Below are positions 39,126 through 47,804 of a stretch of DNA of 64,000 bases, one piece after another. A model generated the notes under the pieces. The model was not told the DNA's origin. It searched no databases and worked only from the letters and a program-made list of their open reading frames with translations. The translations under genes and the position numbers were made by a program. Source of the stretch: a virus. Position 1 is the stretch's first letter; every line of letters starts with the position of its first letter. The stretch spans positions 42,406 through 106,405 of the IMG/VR virus record IMGVR_UViG_3300029319_000012; one strand, 5' to 3'.

Positions 39126-42100
39126 TGTTTCATAATAGTTCTGGTGATAAATTTTCAAATAAGCCAACATCCGAAAAAATTGAAGCCGCATTTGGCGATC
39201 CTGTCGATCAGGATGAGTCAGGCGAAGATTCTGAGTTCAGCTCTGACCCGTTTGGCACTGGCAATGCAGCTGCGACAGAAGAGGGAGGCACAACCAACAA
39301 TCAGCAAATTTATAGTAATCAAGCTCCAGATGAAGAAGTAAAAAGTGCGCTAGACTTAATTGGTAGTAAGGAGTATTTTGATTCACTTCAAGATGGTGCT
39401 GGCACCAGCGCTGGTGTAAGAAATCAAGAGTTGGCTCCAGGGCTTTCTGGGCAAGAGGTTGAAAAAACAAGCTGGGCTAAGACTGCTATGGAGAAAAATG
39501 AGGATCTTTTTGTAGATCCAAAAACAGATGGTAGATATCTAAGTGATTTTCTAGCCGAGCTAGTTAAAAGAAAAAAACATGAATTTGCAGATAACTCTTT
39601 GATTAAACAACCGACTGTTGGCAAGACAAAGACAATTGTAGATAACAATTCATACGCTTTGGTGCCTAGGGATCCGTCGGACTTTAGAAAGTACGATCCA
39701 AATCTCAAGAAGTCTGTGCAGGGCAATGTTTCATTGTCTGCTTTTGCTGGGAAAGATTTATTGCGAATTGCTCTTGGTAGAAACTGGGATTTTTCATTTT
39801 TAAGTGCAGGTCACAGCGAGCAAGTTTTTGGTATGAATTGGCGTCCACCAAGCTTGTTTCAGGATGAACAAGTAGACCTTGAAAGCTGTGGACCTCCTAA
39901 AATGGTAAACATCGAAGGTGCTCTGCAAGATGATTTGGGCTCGTTAGCAACAGAGGAAAAAATAGTTGTTAGTTGCGATATGCCACCGAAAGGAAACGCA
40001 TTTGGCGGCTTGGCTGATGCAGAAGCTAAGTGGGTTAGATTCACTAAGTTTGGTGTTACCAATGATTTAGCATCATGCCCGCCAATAATTAACAGCACAC
40101 AAGTTTTTTATGATCATTACCACGAGGGTCAAAATCCTTTTAATCCTGAAGAACAACAAACAAAAGTCGTGCCAGCTAACGCTCAAGTTTATAATCATAC
40201 AAATTATTACAATGAAAGAATTGATAGTTCAGAATATGAATCGATATTATCTTCAAGAACTCAATTGCATAATTGTCTACCAAGCATTTACGGACTAGCA
40301 AGTTTTGTTACGAGGCTTGGTACCAATCCTGCATCAATTTTAACCTATCAACAATCAATAGAAAAGTTTTTAAGCTTTTATTATGTTCAGACACAATCAT
40401 ATTTACAAAGTGCTTTAAATGCATTAGGACCAACTAAACAAAGTCAAACAGCTTTTGATACAAATATTATTTATAAAAGACCTTTCGAAGTGCTGTTTAG
40501 TTTATATGGCTCAATGGGCACCCAGCAATATGATCCCCTACAAACTTCTGTTTTAAACTTAGGATATGATAATCCTTTAGCTGTTACAACAAATATTGTT
40601 CAGAGAATTATTGATTCAAAACGCAAGTCCGCAACTTCATACTATGGAGACGTTGACAGCTTTTTTGAAACATATTTCAATGAGTACGCTTACAGAATAA
40701 CACAAGACTCACAGCTAAATCAGCCTTTTGGTGACAATACTAAAATGGCGTTGTTAGAAAAATCTTTTACAAATATTATTTTTGATCCTGGCGTTGAGAC
40801 AAAGCTTGATTTTTTGATTGATTTATATAAAGATCGATTTCCTTTTTACACTGAAATAAGCTTTACAACAGCAAATTTTTCAGATTTAGGTCAAAAAATA
40901 CATGATTTAAATTTAAATAATTTATTCATATACCACCTAGCAGAATCAAATTCCCAATTTAGGGTTAATAGATTCAGAGAAAACACAACGCTTCTTGGGT
41001 TGCTGGATGTGCTATTTCCTCCAGTATATGTACCCCCAGCAAATATTGAAGCTATGACATCAGCGCTGTTGCCTGAATCTGATGAGCCTGAAACTTCCTC
41101 TATTTTTGCTGGATTACTTGCTGAAACAGTTGAGGATACAGAGGCGTCTGTAGAAAACCAAGTTGACACTGGTGTTGATATACCTGCTGAATCAACTTTG
41201 TATGATAAATCTTCTATCGCACCTTTTGTCGATTATAATTATGAAGCGCTTGTATCCATCAACAACGATGGAACAACAACCACAGAGACAACTCAAGTGC
41301 CTGTAGAAAATGAAAAGAGAATAACTGATATTTTTGAAATGCTTAACAACTATGTTGAGTCAGGTATTGAAAATTATTTTGTAGATTTTGATAGTGACAC
41401 ATTTGACATAAGAAATTTTGTCTCTCATATGCGTGCATCTTTTGACACGCCGGCACAAAAACAGGGAGAGTTTGGAGAGAATTTAAATGATTTTCTAGCC
41501 AAGACTGCAGGTGTAATACTTAGAAATGAACTCTTCTCAATATATCAAACAAATAAAAGATCTTGGCTTGACATTATGGAAGGCAAGCCAGCTTATACGG
41601 AAAATTTATTTTATAGAATTGAAAAGTCGTTAGTTACTGAAGCTAGCGATCGTCAAGTTATACAGAATATTTTTATTCCAAATCGTAATAAAACTCCCGA
41701 CGCGATTATCAAATTTGTCGATACGCAGGTTAAGTATCATACAGATATGAAATATAAGTATAGAGTTTTTGTTCATCGTGCTGTATTTGGCGCTAAATAT
41801 TATTATAGGTGGTTTACTGGCTCTGACGAAGGCGAGGCGTTTTTATCAAATCAAGGACCATATCCAAGAGTTGGTGCAGCAACCACCACTGATGAGCAGC
41901 TTGAGCAACTACAAGAAGACGGTACCAGGTTAGCAGGATTAAACTTTTACAACCCTACAACGCCCGATGGTACAAGCGCTGCTGATATGCCGGGTGAAGA
42001 AGATGGCATGCTAGACGCATCAAAGTTTAATCACTACGAGCAATTTTCTGCAGTATTCAAAGCAATTGTTGAGCCTTCAGTTAAAATTGTTGATGATCTT

Positions 42101-42802
42101 TTATTTGAAACACCAGAAATATTAATTATGGATAAGCCACCAGTGCCTCCTTTTGTTGACTTGGTGCCATACCGCGCTGTTAATAATAGAATCAAAATTT
42201 TGTTTGATGGGCTTGTTGATCGATTTAGGGCTGAGCCAATAGTCTTGTTGGAGTCTGATGAGGAGCAATTTGCTAATGCAGCGAAAAGCCAATTTGCTTA
42301 CGATGGCAAAATTGAGTTTGGCTCAGATGACCCTATATCTACATTCCAAATATTTAGGACAGAAAAACATCCTGAGGTTTATGCTGATTTTGAATTTTAC
42401 CAAGCTGTCAATGCTAAAGTGTTTGAAGAAACAATCCAGCCTAATAAAAAATATTTTTATATTTTCAGAGCAGTTGATCCGCACGGTCATGTATCGAACC
42501 CAACTGCAATTTATGAGGTTGAACTAATTGATGAAGCAGGTGCAGTTAAGCCAAAGATAAGAACTGTAGACTTTAAAAAGCCAGACTTAACAGATGATGT
42601 AAAAGATGTTAAAAAATACATAATGATAAGACCATCATTAAAACAATTATATAATTCACAAAACCCAGAAGTGGATAGCATCTTTTCATCTGGTCTTAAC
42701 AAAAAGAGAAAAAAATATAAGCTACGATTAACATCTAAAATGACTGGTAAGAAAATAGATGTTAATTTATCATTTGAGAAGAAAATTAAAAATGGTGCCT
42801 AA
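39125..42802 (+). CDS. large virion structural protein with C-terminal fibronectin-III-like domain
   Basis: The 1225-residue product starts in a TAATG overlap. The first 120 residues are acidic and low-complexity. The middle is mixed alpha/beta with an acidic Glu/Thr-rich linker near 640-700. At about residues 1068-1132 a strand pattern ISTFQIFRTEKHP, then NKKYFYIFRAVDPHGHVSNP, matches the late strands of a fibronectin type III fold (Y-F-RAVD-G-SNP). The C-terminal 60 residues are strongly basic (KKRKKYKLRLTSKMTGKK). FN3-like domains in phages are common on baseplate and fibre proteins and help surface attachment. The family of the rest is unknown. Confidence 0.55.
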   Translation: MFHNSSGDKFSNKPTSEKIEAAFGDPVDQDESGEDSEFSSDPFGTGNAAATEEGGTTNNQQIYSNQAPDEEVKSALDLIGSKEYFDSLQDGAGTSAGVRNQELAPGLSGQEVEKTSWAKTAMEKNEDLFVDPKTDGRYLSDFLAELVKRKKHEFADNSLIKQPTVGKTKTIVDNNSYALVPRDPSDFRKYDPNLKKSVQGNVSLSAFAGKDLLRIALGRNWDFSFLSAGHSEQVFGMNWRPPSLFQDEQVDLESCGPPKMVNIEGALQDDLGSLATEEKIVVSCDMPPKGNAFGGLADAEAKWVRFTKFGVTNDLASCPPIINSTQVFYDHYHEGQNPFNPEEQQTKVVPANAQVYNHTNYYNERIDSSEYESILSSRTQLHNCLPSIYGLASFVTRLGTNPASILTYQQSIEKFLSFYYVQTQSYLQSALNALGPTKQSQTAFDTNIIYKRPFEVLFSLYGSMGTQQYDPLQTSVLNLGYDNPLAVTTNIVQRIIDSKRKSATSYYGDVDSFFETYFNEYAYRITQDSQLNQPFGDNTKMALLEKSFTNIIFDPGVETKLDFLIDLYKDRFPFYTEISFTTANFSDLGQKIHDLNLNNLFIYHLAESNSQFRVNRFRENTTLLGLLDVLFPPVYVPPANIEAMTSALLPESDEPETSSIFAGLLAETVEDTEASVENQVDTGVDIPAESTLYDKSSIAPFVDYNYEALVSINNDGTTTTETTQVPVENEKRITDIFEMLNNYVESGIENYFVDFDSDTFDIRNFVSHMRASFDTPAQKQGEFGENLNDFLAKTAGVILRNELFSIYQTNKRSWLDIMEGKPAYTENLFYRIEKSLVTEASDRQVIQNIFIPNRNKTPDAIIKFVDTQVKYHTDMKYKYRVFVHRAVFGAKYYYRWFTGSDEGEAFLSNQGPYPRVGAATTTDEQLEQLQEDGTRLAGLNFYNPTTPDGTSAADMPGEEDGMLDASKFNHYEQFSAVFKAIVEPSVKIVDDLLFETPEILIMDKPPVPPFVDLVPYRAVNNRIKILFDGLVDRFRAEPIVLLESDEEQFANAAKSQFAYDGKIEFGSDDPISTFQIFRTEKHPEVYADFEFYQAVNAKVFEETIQPNKKYFYIFRAVDPHGHVSNPTAIYEVELIDEAGAVKPKIRTVDFKKPDLTDDVKDVKKYIMIRPSLKQLYNSQNPEVDSIFSSGLNKKRKKYKLRLTSKMTGKKIDVNLSFEKKIKNGA

Positions 42803-42810
42803 CATTAACA

Positions 42811-42837
42811 TTATTAAAAATATCAACTATTTAATAA
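42811..42837 (+). promoter_or_regulatory. AT-rich imperfect hairpin with ACTATTTAATAA element upstream of the 365-aa gene
   Basis: In the 50-base gap, TTATTAAAAATA (42811-42822), loop TCAAC and TATTTAATAA (42828-42837) form an imperfect stem with two bulged bases. The right arm contains the ACTAYTTAWTA-type element also seen before other genes. A good AGGAG (42841-42845) follows, seven bases before ATG 42853. It may be a promoter, an mRNA-stability hairpin or chance in AT-rich DNA. Confidence 0.3.
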
Positions 42838-42852
42838 GAAAGGAGTACATGC

Positions 42853-43950
42853 ATGGCTTTCTTAGATAACTCTGGCGACATTATTTTGGACGCCGTTCTA
42901 ACAGACACTGGAAGACTTAGATTAGCTCAAGGCGATGGAAGTTTTAAAATCGCAAAATTCGCATTAGGTGACGATGAGATTAATTATGGTCTATATGATA
43001 AGAATCACCCTAGTGGTTCTGCTTACTATGATCTGCAAATTTTGCAGACGCCCTCTCTTGAGGCGTTTACAAACAATACGTCAAACCTAAAGACAAAGCT
43101 TTTAACAATTAGCAGAACAAATATTTTGTTTATGCCTGTATTAAAGCTAAATCGCAATAATACCGGCGTAGCTACCAACCAGCCTGCATCTTCAAAAATG
43201 TATGGCAGGCAAGGTGCTGCTAGTGGAACAGATACATCTGATACAAGATTTTATGTTGCAGTTGATGAAGATACATATAGAGTCCTGTCGACAGCCAGAA
43301 CTGGTGGCGCTGTAGGCGCTGGCACTGCAGTGCCGACTTTTACTGGCGTTATCAAGGGCTATGGCACTGGTGTTGAGAATGTATCTCAAGATTTTATTCG
43401 CATTGACCAGGGCTTAGATACAAATGAACTAGCACCAGAGCTTGGACTAGATGCTGATTTAATTGAGAGTTCATTTTTAGTAGAGTTAGATTACCGACTC
43501 GGAAGAGTTAAGCCGCTAAATGTTAATGCACCAGCAGCAGTTAACTTTATTGATGATGACAATATTGCTTCTTATTACCTGAGCAACAATAGCTATGTTA
43601 ATAGAGCTGACATTATCACTCCTGCTGTCGCAAATGTTAACGGCGATTACTCCTCGACCACATTAGCTGCCAATAATAATCCGCAGGTTTTTGACGGTCC
43701 AAGAGGAACTTCCTTAGCTCTTAGAATACATGCATCTCAGGAGTTAAATTCCTCAACCTACTTATTTACACAATTAGGATTTCAAGAAGCAGCGTCTTCA
43801 AACGCTAGGCTTGGTCTTGGTGCTTCATCAGCAGACGGGCTTCTTGCAGGTAAAACTGCTTACTTTATTGATTCAACAGTTAGAATCGTAGGCGCTAACA
43901 CGGGATTCAGAATTGATATTCCAATCAGATATGTGAAGATTGACGACTAA
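42853..43950 (+). CDS. virion structural protein with LTxxGR module
   Basis: The 365-residue product begins with LDAVLTDTGRLRLAQG and FALGDDEINYGLYD, the same N-terminal module as in the 336-residue protein encoded at 34327. The rest is beta-rich with small residues and few charges, as in fibre or decoration proteins. ATG 42853 has AGGAG seven bases upstream; an ATG at 42849 is out of frame and stops after six codons. The next gene follows after 11 bases. It probably belongs to the outer tail or fibre set; no specific T4 homologue is recognised. Confidence 0.6.
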   Translation: MAFLDNSGDIILDAVLTDTGRLRLAQGDGSFKIAKFALGDDEINYGLYDKNHPSGSAYYDLQILQTPSLEAFTNNTSNLKTKLLTISRTNILFMPVLKLNRNNTGVATNQPASSKMYGRQGAASGTDTSDTRFYVAVDEDTYRVLSTARTGGAVGAGTAVPTFTGVIKGYGTGVENVSQDFIRIDQGLDTNELAPELGLDADLIESSFLVELDYRLGRVKPLNVNAPAAVNFIDDDNIASYYLSNNSYVNRADIITPAVANVNGDYSSTTLAANNNPQVFDGPRGTSLALRIHASQELNSSTYLFTQLGFQEAASSNARLGLGASSADGLLAGKTAYFIDSTVRIVGANTGFRIDIPIRYVKIDD

Positions 43951-43961
43951 AGGTAAAAATT

Positions 43962-45095
43962 ATGGCTAGCACTTTTAAAAGATTATTAAACGATGACGTT
44001 GTAAACTCAAGAACGCTTCTTCACGAGGCTATTCCAATCACAGGTACAATTGTTTCTGGTGCCTACTTAGAAAATAATTTGCAGTCAAATGTTAAAACAT
44101 TTTCACATGGCATGTTTCAATCTGTTTATGACTATCCATTCTTAAGCTCATCTGCAAATCATATTTTCGATGTTACCTTTGGTCTTAGTTCGGATGCTAG
44201 CTCATCTGCAAATACACAAAACCAGAAAAAACTAAACGTATACAATCAAATGGCACAAGTTCTTATGGGCTACGATGTGAGCGGTAATATTAGAAAATTT
44301 GATGCCGATGGAACGCTAGATGATTCTGCAGGGCAGATGAATCAGTGCTTTTTTATCAATTTTTCTCGCTTGTTGGTCAAAGATGAAATTAAAAAGAACT
44401 CACTAAGACTTAAGCTTTTTACTTCTGGCGCTCTCGGCTTGCCAGGCGCAGCGGGAGTTGCAGATGGCAGAACAACACTAAAGACAATTGGAGATTATAT
44501 CTCTGAAAACGAATATAGAACTAGCCCTGCTGGTGATTATGGTCTTTTGTTTACAGCTTCTGCAACAACTGGAGAAGAATACGCATCTGTTGGTTTGGTA
44601 TTCTATCAAGCTGGCATTGTTGTGTTGACTAGTTCAATTTTTATTGGTGAGTTTGGAACACCAACGACAAGCACCTTTGGTGGCGCGACCGCATTTAATC
44701 CAGCTACTTTTAGAGTAGACTCTAGAGCAGGCGGCACAAACGATGGACCAACTGGGTCTTTTAGAGCCGGTCGAGACTTAACAATTGAGCAGCTCGGCGA
44801 TGGCTTACGGTATGCTATCAATGACATTGATATCAACAATACAATTGAGCTAAATTCAACAATTTATTTCTGTCGTGCACACCACAATGAATTTAATTAC
44901 AGCTCTAATCCAACTTATGTAAGTGGAAGCAAACTAGTTGTTAAAAACAACGTTAATGATCTACCTGTTAGTTACATTACCACTATCGGACTATACTCGG
45001 CAGATAACGAAATGTTAGCAGCTGCAAAGCTCTCCGAGCCAATTCGAAAAGATCCGAATACAGAGTTAACATTAAGAGTTAGGCTTGATTACTAG
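43962..45095 (+). CDS. virion structural protein, paralogue of the following gene
   Basis: The 377-residue product is related to the 401-residue product of the next gene. Both end in a pattern of N-x-T-x-V-S/T-G-S, then YITTIGLY/YITKVGIY, followed by a conserved A-x-L-x-x-P-(I/V)-(R/K)-K and a C-terminal LRLDY/LKLDI. Both also share the mid-protein LRLK(L/Y) and GLVFYQAGIVVLT / GVVLYNEGFMFLT strands. The beta-rich composition and small residues suit an outer tail or fibre subunit. AAAGG precedes ATG 43962. The duplicates probably arose by tandem copying and diverged. Confidence 0.6.
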   Translation: MASTFKRLLNDDVVNSRTLLHEAIPITGTIVSGAYLENNLQSNVKTFSHGMFQSVYDYPFLSSSANHIFDVTFGLSSDASSSANTQNQKKLNVYNQMAQVLMGYDVSGNIRKFDADGTLDDSAGQMNQCFFINFSRLLVKDEIKKNSLRLKLFTSGALGLPGAAGVADGRTTLKTIGDYISENEYRTSPAGDYGLLFTASATTGEEYASVGLVFYQAGIVVLTSSIFIGEFGTPTTSTFGGATAFNPATFRVDSRAGGTNDGPTGSFRAGRDLTIEQLGDGLRYAINDIDINNTIELNSTIYFCRAHHNEFNYSSNPTYVSGSKLVVKNNVNDLPVSYITTIGLYSADNEMLAAAKLSEPIRKDPNTELTLRVRLDY

Positions 45096-45106
45096 GAGGT
45101 CAGCTA

Positions 45107-46312
45107 ATGCCCTCACATGAATCGACTTACGGTAGCTTTTTTAAGTTTAATAAAGATGATTTCTTTATTAACAGAGTTAAAACCTATCCTAAGAGTGAAT
45201 TTTTTGTCTACACTGGATCAGTTTATTATAACAATCAAGATCAAGCCGGCGACGAATATACTGACATTAGCCATGGCAATATTAGTCTTTATGAACTGAA
45301 TGTTGGAAGAGATGGCACTGATCTTATTCATCAATTTTTTGAAAAGAAAGGGTCTTTTACAGCCTTTAAAACTGTCTCTACAGCAGATTTTACGCATAAC
45401 TATAAGAATATTGACGGCGACTTAAGGGTTCTTGGTGAGGCTTACCCTCTTCAAGCAGGAATAACTTCAATGCAATATCCTGCCGGCGCCACTTTAAAAA
45501 ATAATCTTGGAGGGTTGCAAAGATTAAGGGCGCTAAAAAACACTTTTAATTTTTACACTCCGTTTAGCCCACATTACAATTACAGCTATGCAGATAGAAG
45601 TGTGACTGCCTCTTTTGAGGAAACTCAATTGAGCATGATTCAAGTGCCATCTATATTTTATGGCTCATCAATAAAAAAAGGATCAATTAGATTAAAGTAT
45701 TATATTACGGGCACTCTTATTGCAGAGGCTGCAGATATAAATAAAAATGGCGAACTAATACAAACAACTGGAGCGCATGGACTTAACCACACTGTTGGGG
45801 TTGTATTATACAATGAGGGCTTCATGTTCCTTACTGGTGCTACCTCCATTGAGACACATAATTCTGCCAAAGATACCTATTCAACATCCTCTGGAATATC
45901 AGCAGTTTCGCCAGCTTGGATTCATTTTGGCATTACAGGATCACACACTAAATCACCAAAGTCATCTTACAATATTGAGTTTGAGGGTGTTAATTATGTT
46001 GAGACCCTTACAATGCTAGCACATGCTGATAAAACTAAATTAAATTTTTCTAATAATCCAACTTTTATAACTGGAAGCGTAACAGGCTCTGTGTCGTCAA
46101 AGAGCTATTATGAGCATGGCTCGGCAGGTATCGCTAACATTGTTTCAAGCAGCTATAAAAACTATTCTGCTAGCTTTGAGCCCATTACATATATAACAAA
46201 AGTTGGTATTTATGACGACAATAAAAACTTAATAGCAGTTGCCTCACTTGCAAATCCTGTTAAAAAGACTCAAAGCTCAAACTATACATTTAAACTAAAA
46301 CTGGACATTTGA
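45107..46312 (+). CDS. virion structural protein, paralogue of the preceding gene
   Basis: The 401-residue product shares its C-terminal half with the preceding 377-residue protein (strands GVVLYNEGFMFLT, NPTFITGS, YITKVGIYDD and the end FKLKLDI). The N-terminal part has its own sequence, including SFFKFNKDDFFINRVKTYP. A strong GGAGG lies before ATG 45107. It is the last gene of the long structural block; the next gene is a replication protein. An outer baseplate or fibre-associated role is inferred from the block it belongs to. Confidence 0.6.
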   Translation: MPSHESTYGSFFKFNKDDFFINRVKTYPKSEFFVYTGSVYYNNQDQAGDEYTDISHGNISLYELNVGRDGTDLIHQFFEKKGSFTAFKTVSTADFTHNYKNIDGDLRVLGEAYPLQAGITSMQYPAGATLKNNLGGLQRLRALKNTFNFYTPFSPHYNYSYADRSVTASFEETQLSMIQVPSIFYGSSIKKGSIRLKYYITGTLIAEAADINKNGELIQTTGAHGLNHTVGVVLYNEGFMFLTGATSIETHNSAKDTYSTSSGISAVSPAWIHFGITGSHTKSPKSSYNIEFEGVNYVETLTMLAHADKTKLNFSNNPTFITGSVTGSVSSKSYYEHGSAGIANIVSSSYKNYSASFEPITYITKVGIYDDNKNLIAVASLANPVKKTQSSNYTFKLKLDI

Positions 46313-46318
46313 TATAAT
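46290..46318 (+). promoter_or_regulatory. sigma-70-like promoter before the RuvC-like gene
   Basis: TTAAAC (46290-46295), 17 bases and a perfect TATAAT (46313-46318) mark the junction between structural and replication genes. The -35 match is weak (3 of 6). Predicted transcription start falls at about 46325, the ATG itself, so a transcript would be leaderless; there is no Shine-Dalgarno upstream of that ATG. A switch of gene class here makes a promoter plausible. Confidence 0.4.
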
Positions 46319-46324
46319 ATATTA

Positions 46325-46858
46325 ATGATTTTAGGTTTGGATATAAGCACCAGTATCACGGGTGCAACAATTATGAGTAACAATGGAGATATTCTTTTTT
46401 GCGAAGCGTGGGATATGCGGAACAAAAGATACTTTCCATCTTTTTTTGATAAAGCTAAATTTATTAAATCTAAAATTTGCGAACTAAAAAATAAGTTTCA
46501 AATTAAAGAGATTTATATTGAACAATCCTTGCAGAGCTTTCGCAGTGGTTTTTCTTCAGCTAAGACATTATCAACGCTATCTCGTTTTAATGGTATTGTT
46601 TCGTGGCTATGCTATGAGTTGTTTAATCTTGAACCTCAGTATATCGCGGCAACATCAGCTAGAAAAAAATGTGGGATTACAATACCAAAAGGATCCAAGG
46701 CAAAACAAGTTGTTATGCAATATGTGATTGACAATGTGCCAGATGTTTCTATAACTTACACTAAGAACGACAATCCAAAGCCTCACTGTTATGATATGGC
46801 AGATAGCTGGGTGATTGCAAAAGCTGGATTAGTAGATTGGCAGAGCAGAAAAAGCTAG
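46325..46858 (+). CDS. RuvC-like Holliday junction resolvase
   Basis: The 177-residue product has the RNase-H-like fold of RuvC resolvases: a first strand ILGLDIS (catalytic Asp6), a central IYIEQS strand (Glu near 66) and a late YDMADSWVIA helix (Asp near 157 and 160). These are the acidic residues of the two-metal active site. Such enzymes cut branched DNA formed during replication and recombination so it can be packaged; T4 itself uses the unrelated gp49 for this. The 22-base overlap with the primase gene and nearby SbcCD-like gene place it in a replication/recombination unit. The ATG has no Shine-Dalgarno but a -10-like TATAAT just upstream. Confidence 0.8.
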   Translation: MILGLDISTSITGATIMSNNGDILFCEAWDMRNKRYFPSFFDKAKFIKSKICELKNKFQIKEIYIEQSLQSFRSGFSSAKTLSTLSRFNGIVSWLCYELFNLEPQYIAATSARKKCGITIPKGSKAKQVVMQYVIDNVPDVSITYTKNDNPKPHCYDMADSWVIAKAGLVDWQSRKS

Positions 46859-47775
46859 ATATATTAAAAAACATTCTTGGACGGTATCAGTATGAAAGCA
46901 AAGAGCAGCTTCTTTTTTCATGCCCTAAGTGCGAGCACCACAAGAAGAAGCTTTCTATAAATGTTGCAAGAAATGTCTTTAAATGTTGGGTATGCGGCTG
47001 GTCAGGTAGAGATCTTTACAGAATAGTAAAATCTTTTGGTTCTTTCACAGAAAAACAAACATGGCGCGCCCTAACACAAAAAGTAGAAATTAGTAATTTT
47101 TATGATGTCTTGTTTGGTGAAAAACAAGAATATAAAGAAACTTTGGAGCTGCCTGTTGGTTTTGTATCATTGGTAAACAAGAATCTGCCACCAACTGCAG
47201 CTTATCCTTTAAATTATCTTGAGAGCAGAGGCATCAATAAATTTGATATTGTAAAATGGAAGATAGGATACTGCACAAAAGGTCCCTTCGAAGGTAGGAT
47301 CATTATACCATCTTTTGATTTATGTGGCGATTTAAATTACTTTATTGCACGTGCATATGACGGTCATTGGAAAAGATATAAAAACCCAACTGTTTCAAAG
47401 AATATTATTTTTAATGAGCTTTATTTAGATTTTTTTGAAGAAGTTACCTTGGTCGAAGGTGTGTTTGATGCAATCAAAGCTGGAGAAAACTCAATACCTT
47501 TGCTGGGCTCTACTTTAAATGAGAGTTCAAAATTGTTTCGTAAGATTGTGGAGAATGATTCAACGGTCTATCTGGCTTTAGATTCAGATGCAGATAGAAA
47601 GACAAATGATATAATCGATTCTCTGTTAAGACATGACATTGAAGTTTATAAAATTAATATTGGTGATTTTTCTGATGTTGGTGAGATGAGCCATGAGCAA
47701 TTTAAATATTACAAATCATTAGCCGAGCCAATTAATTCAGAACAACATTTTTATAATAAAATTGTCAACCTGTAA
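46837..47775 (+). CDS. DNA primase (zinc ribbon plus TOPRIM)
   Basis: The 312-residue product has an N-terminal zinc ribbon with Cys29/Cys32 (CPKC) and Cys50/Cys53 (CWVC), as in DnaG/gp4-type primases, to read template DNA. A TOPRIM core follows: LVEGVFDAI near residue 205 (catalytic Glu) and LALDSDADRK near 247-256 (the DxD metal motif). It would make RNA primers for lagging-strand synthesis. The start is a TTG at 46837; no ATG lies between it and the zinc ribbon, and the gene overlaps the RuvC-like gene by 22 bases. No helicase domain is fused, in contrast to T7 gp4. Confidence 0.8.
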   Translation: MAEQKKLDILKNILGRYQYESKEQLLFSCPKCEHHKKKLSINVARNVFKCWVCGWSGRDLYRIVKSFGSFTEKQTWRALTQKVEISNFYDVLFGEKQEYKETLELPVGFVSLVNKNLPPTAAYPLNYLESRGINKFDIVKWKIGYCTKGPFEGRIIIPSFDLCGDLNYFIARAYDGHWKRYKNPTVSKNIIFNELYLDFFEEVTLVEGVFDAIKAGENSIPLLGSTLNESSKLFRKIVENDSTVYLALDSDADRKTNDIIDSLLRHDIEVYKINIGDFSDVGEMSHEQFKYYKSLAEPINSEQHFYNKIVNL

Positions 47776-47789
47776 AAGGTTGCTATATT
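47762..47789 (+). promoter_or_regulatory. candidate sigma-70 promoter overlapping a hairpin
   Basis: TTGTCA (47762-47767), 16 bases and TATATT (47784-47789) give a good host-type promoter (10 of 12). The spacer holds a perfect hairpin: CAACCT (47766-47771), loop GTAAA, AGGTTG (47777-47782), whose loop carries most of the primase stop codon. There is no T-run typical of a strong terminator after it (only CTATATTTT). Either element, or both, may act before the SbcCD-like gene, whose AGGAG is at 47796-47800. Confidence 0.35.
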
Positions 47790-47804
47790 TTACACAGGAG
47801 TGCT

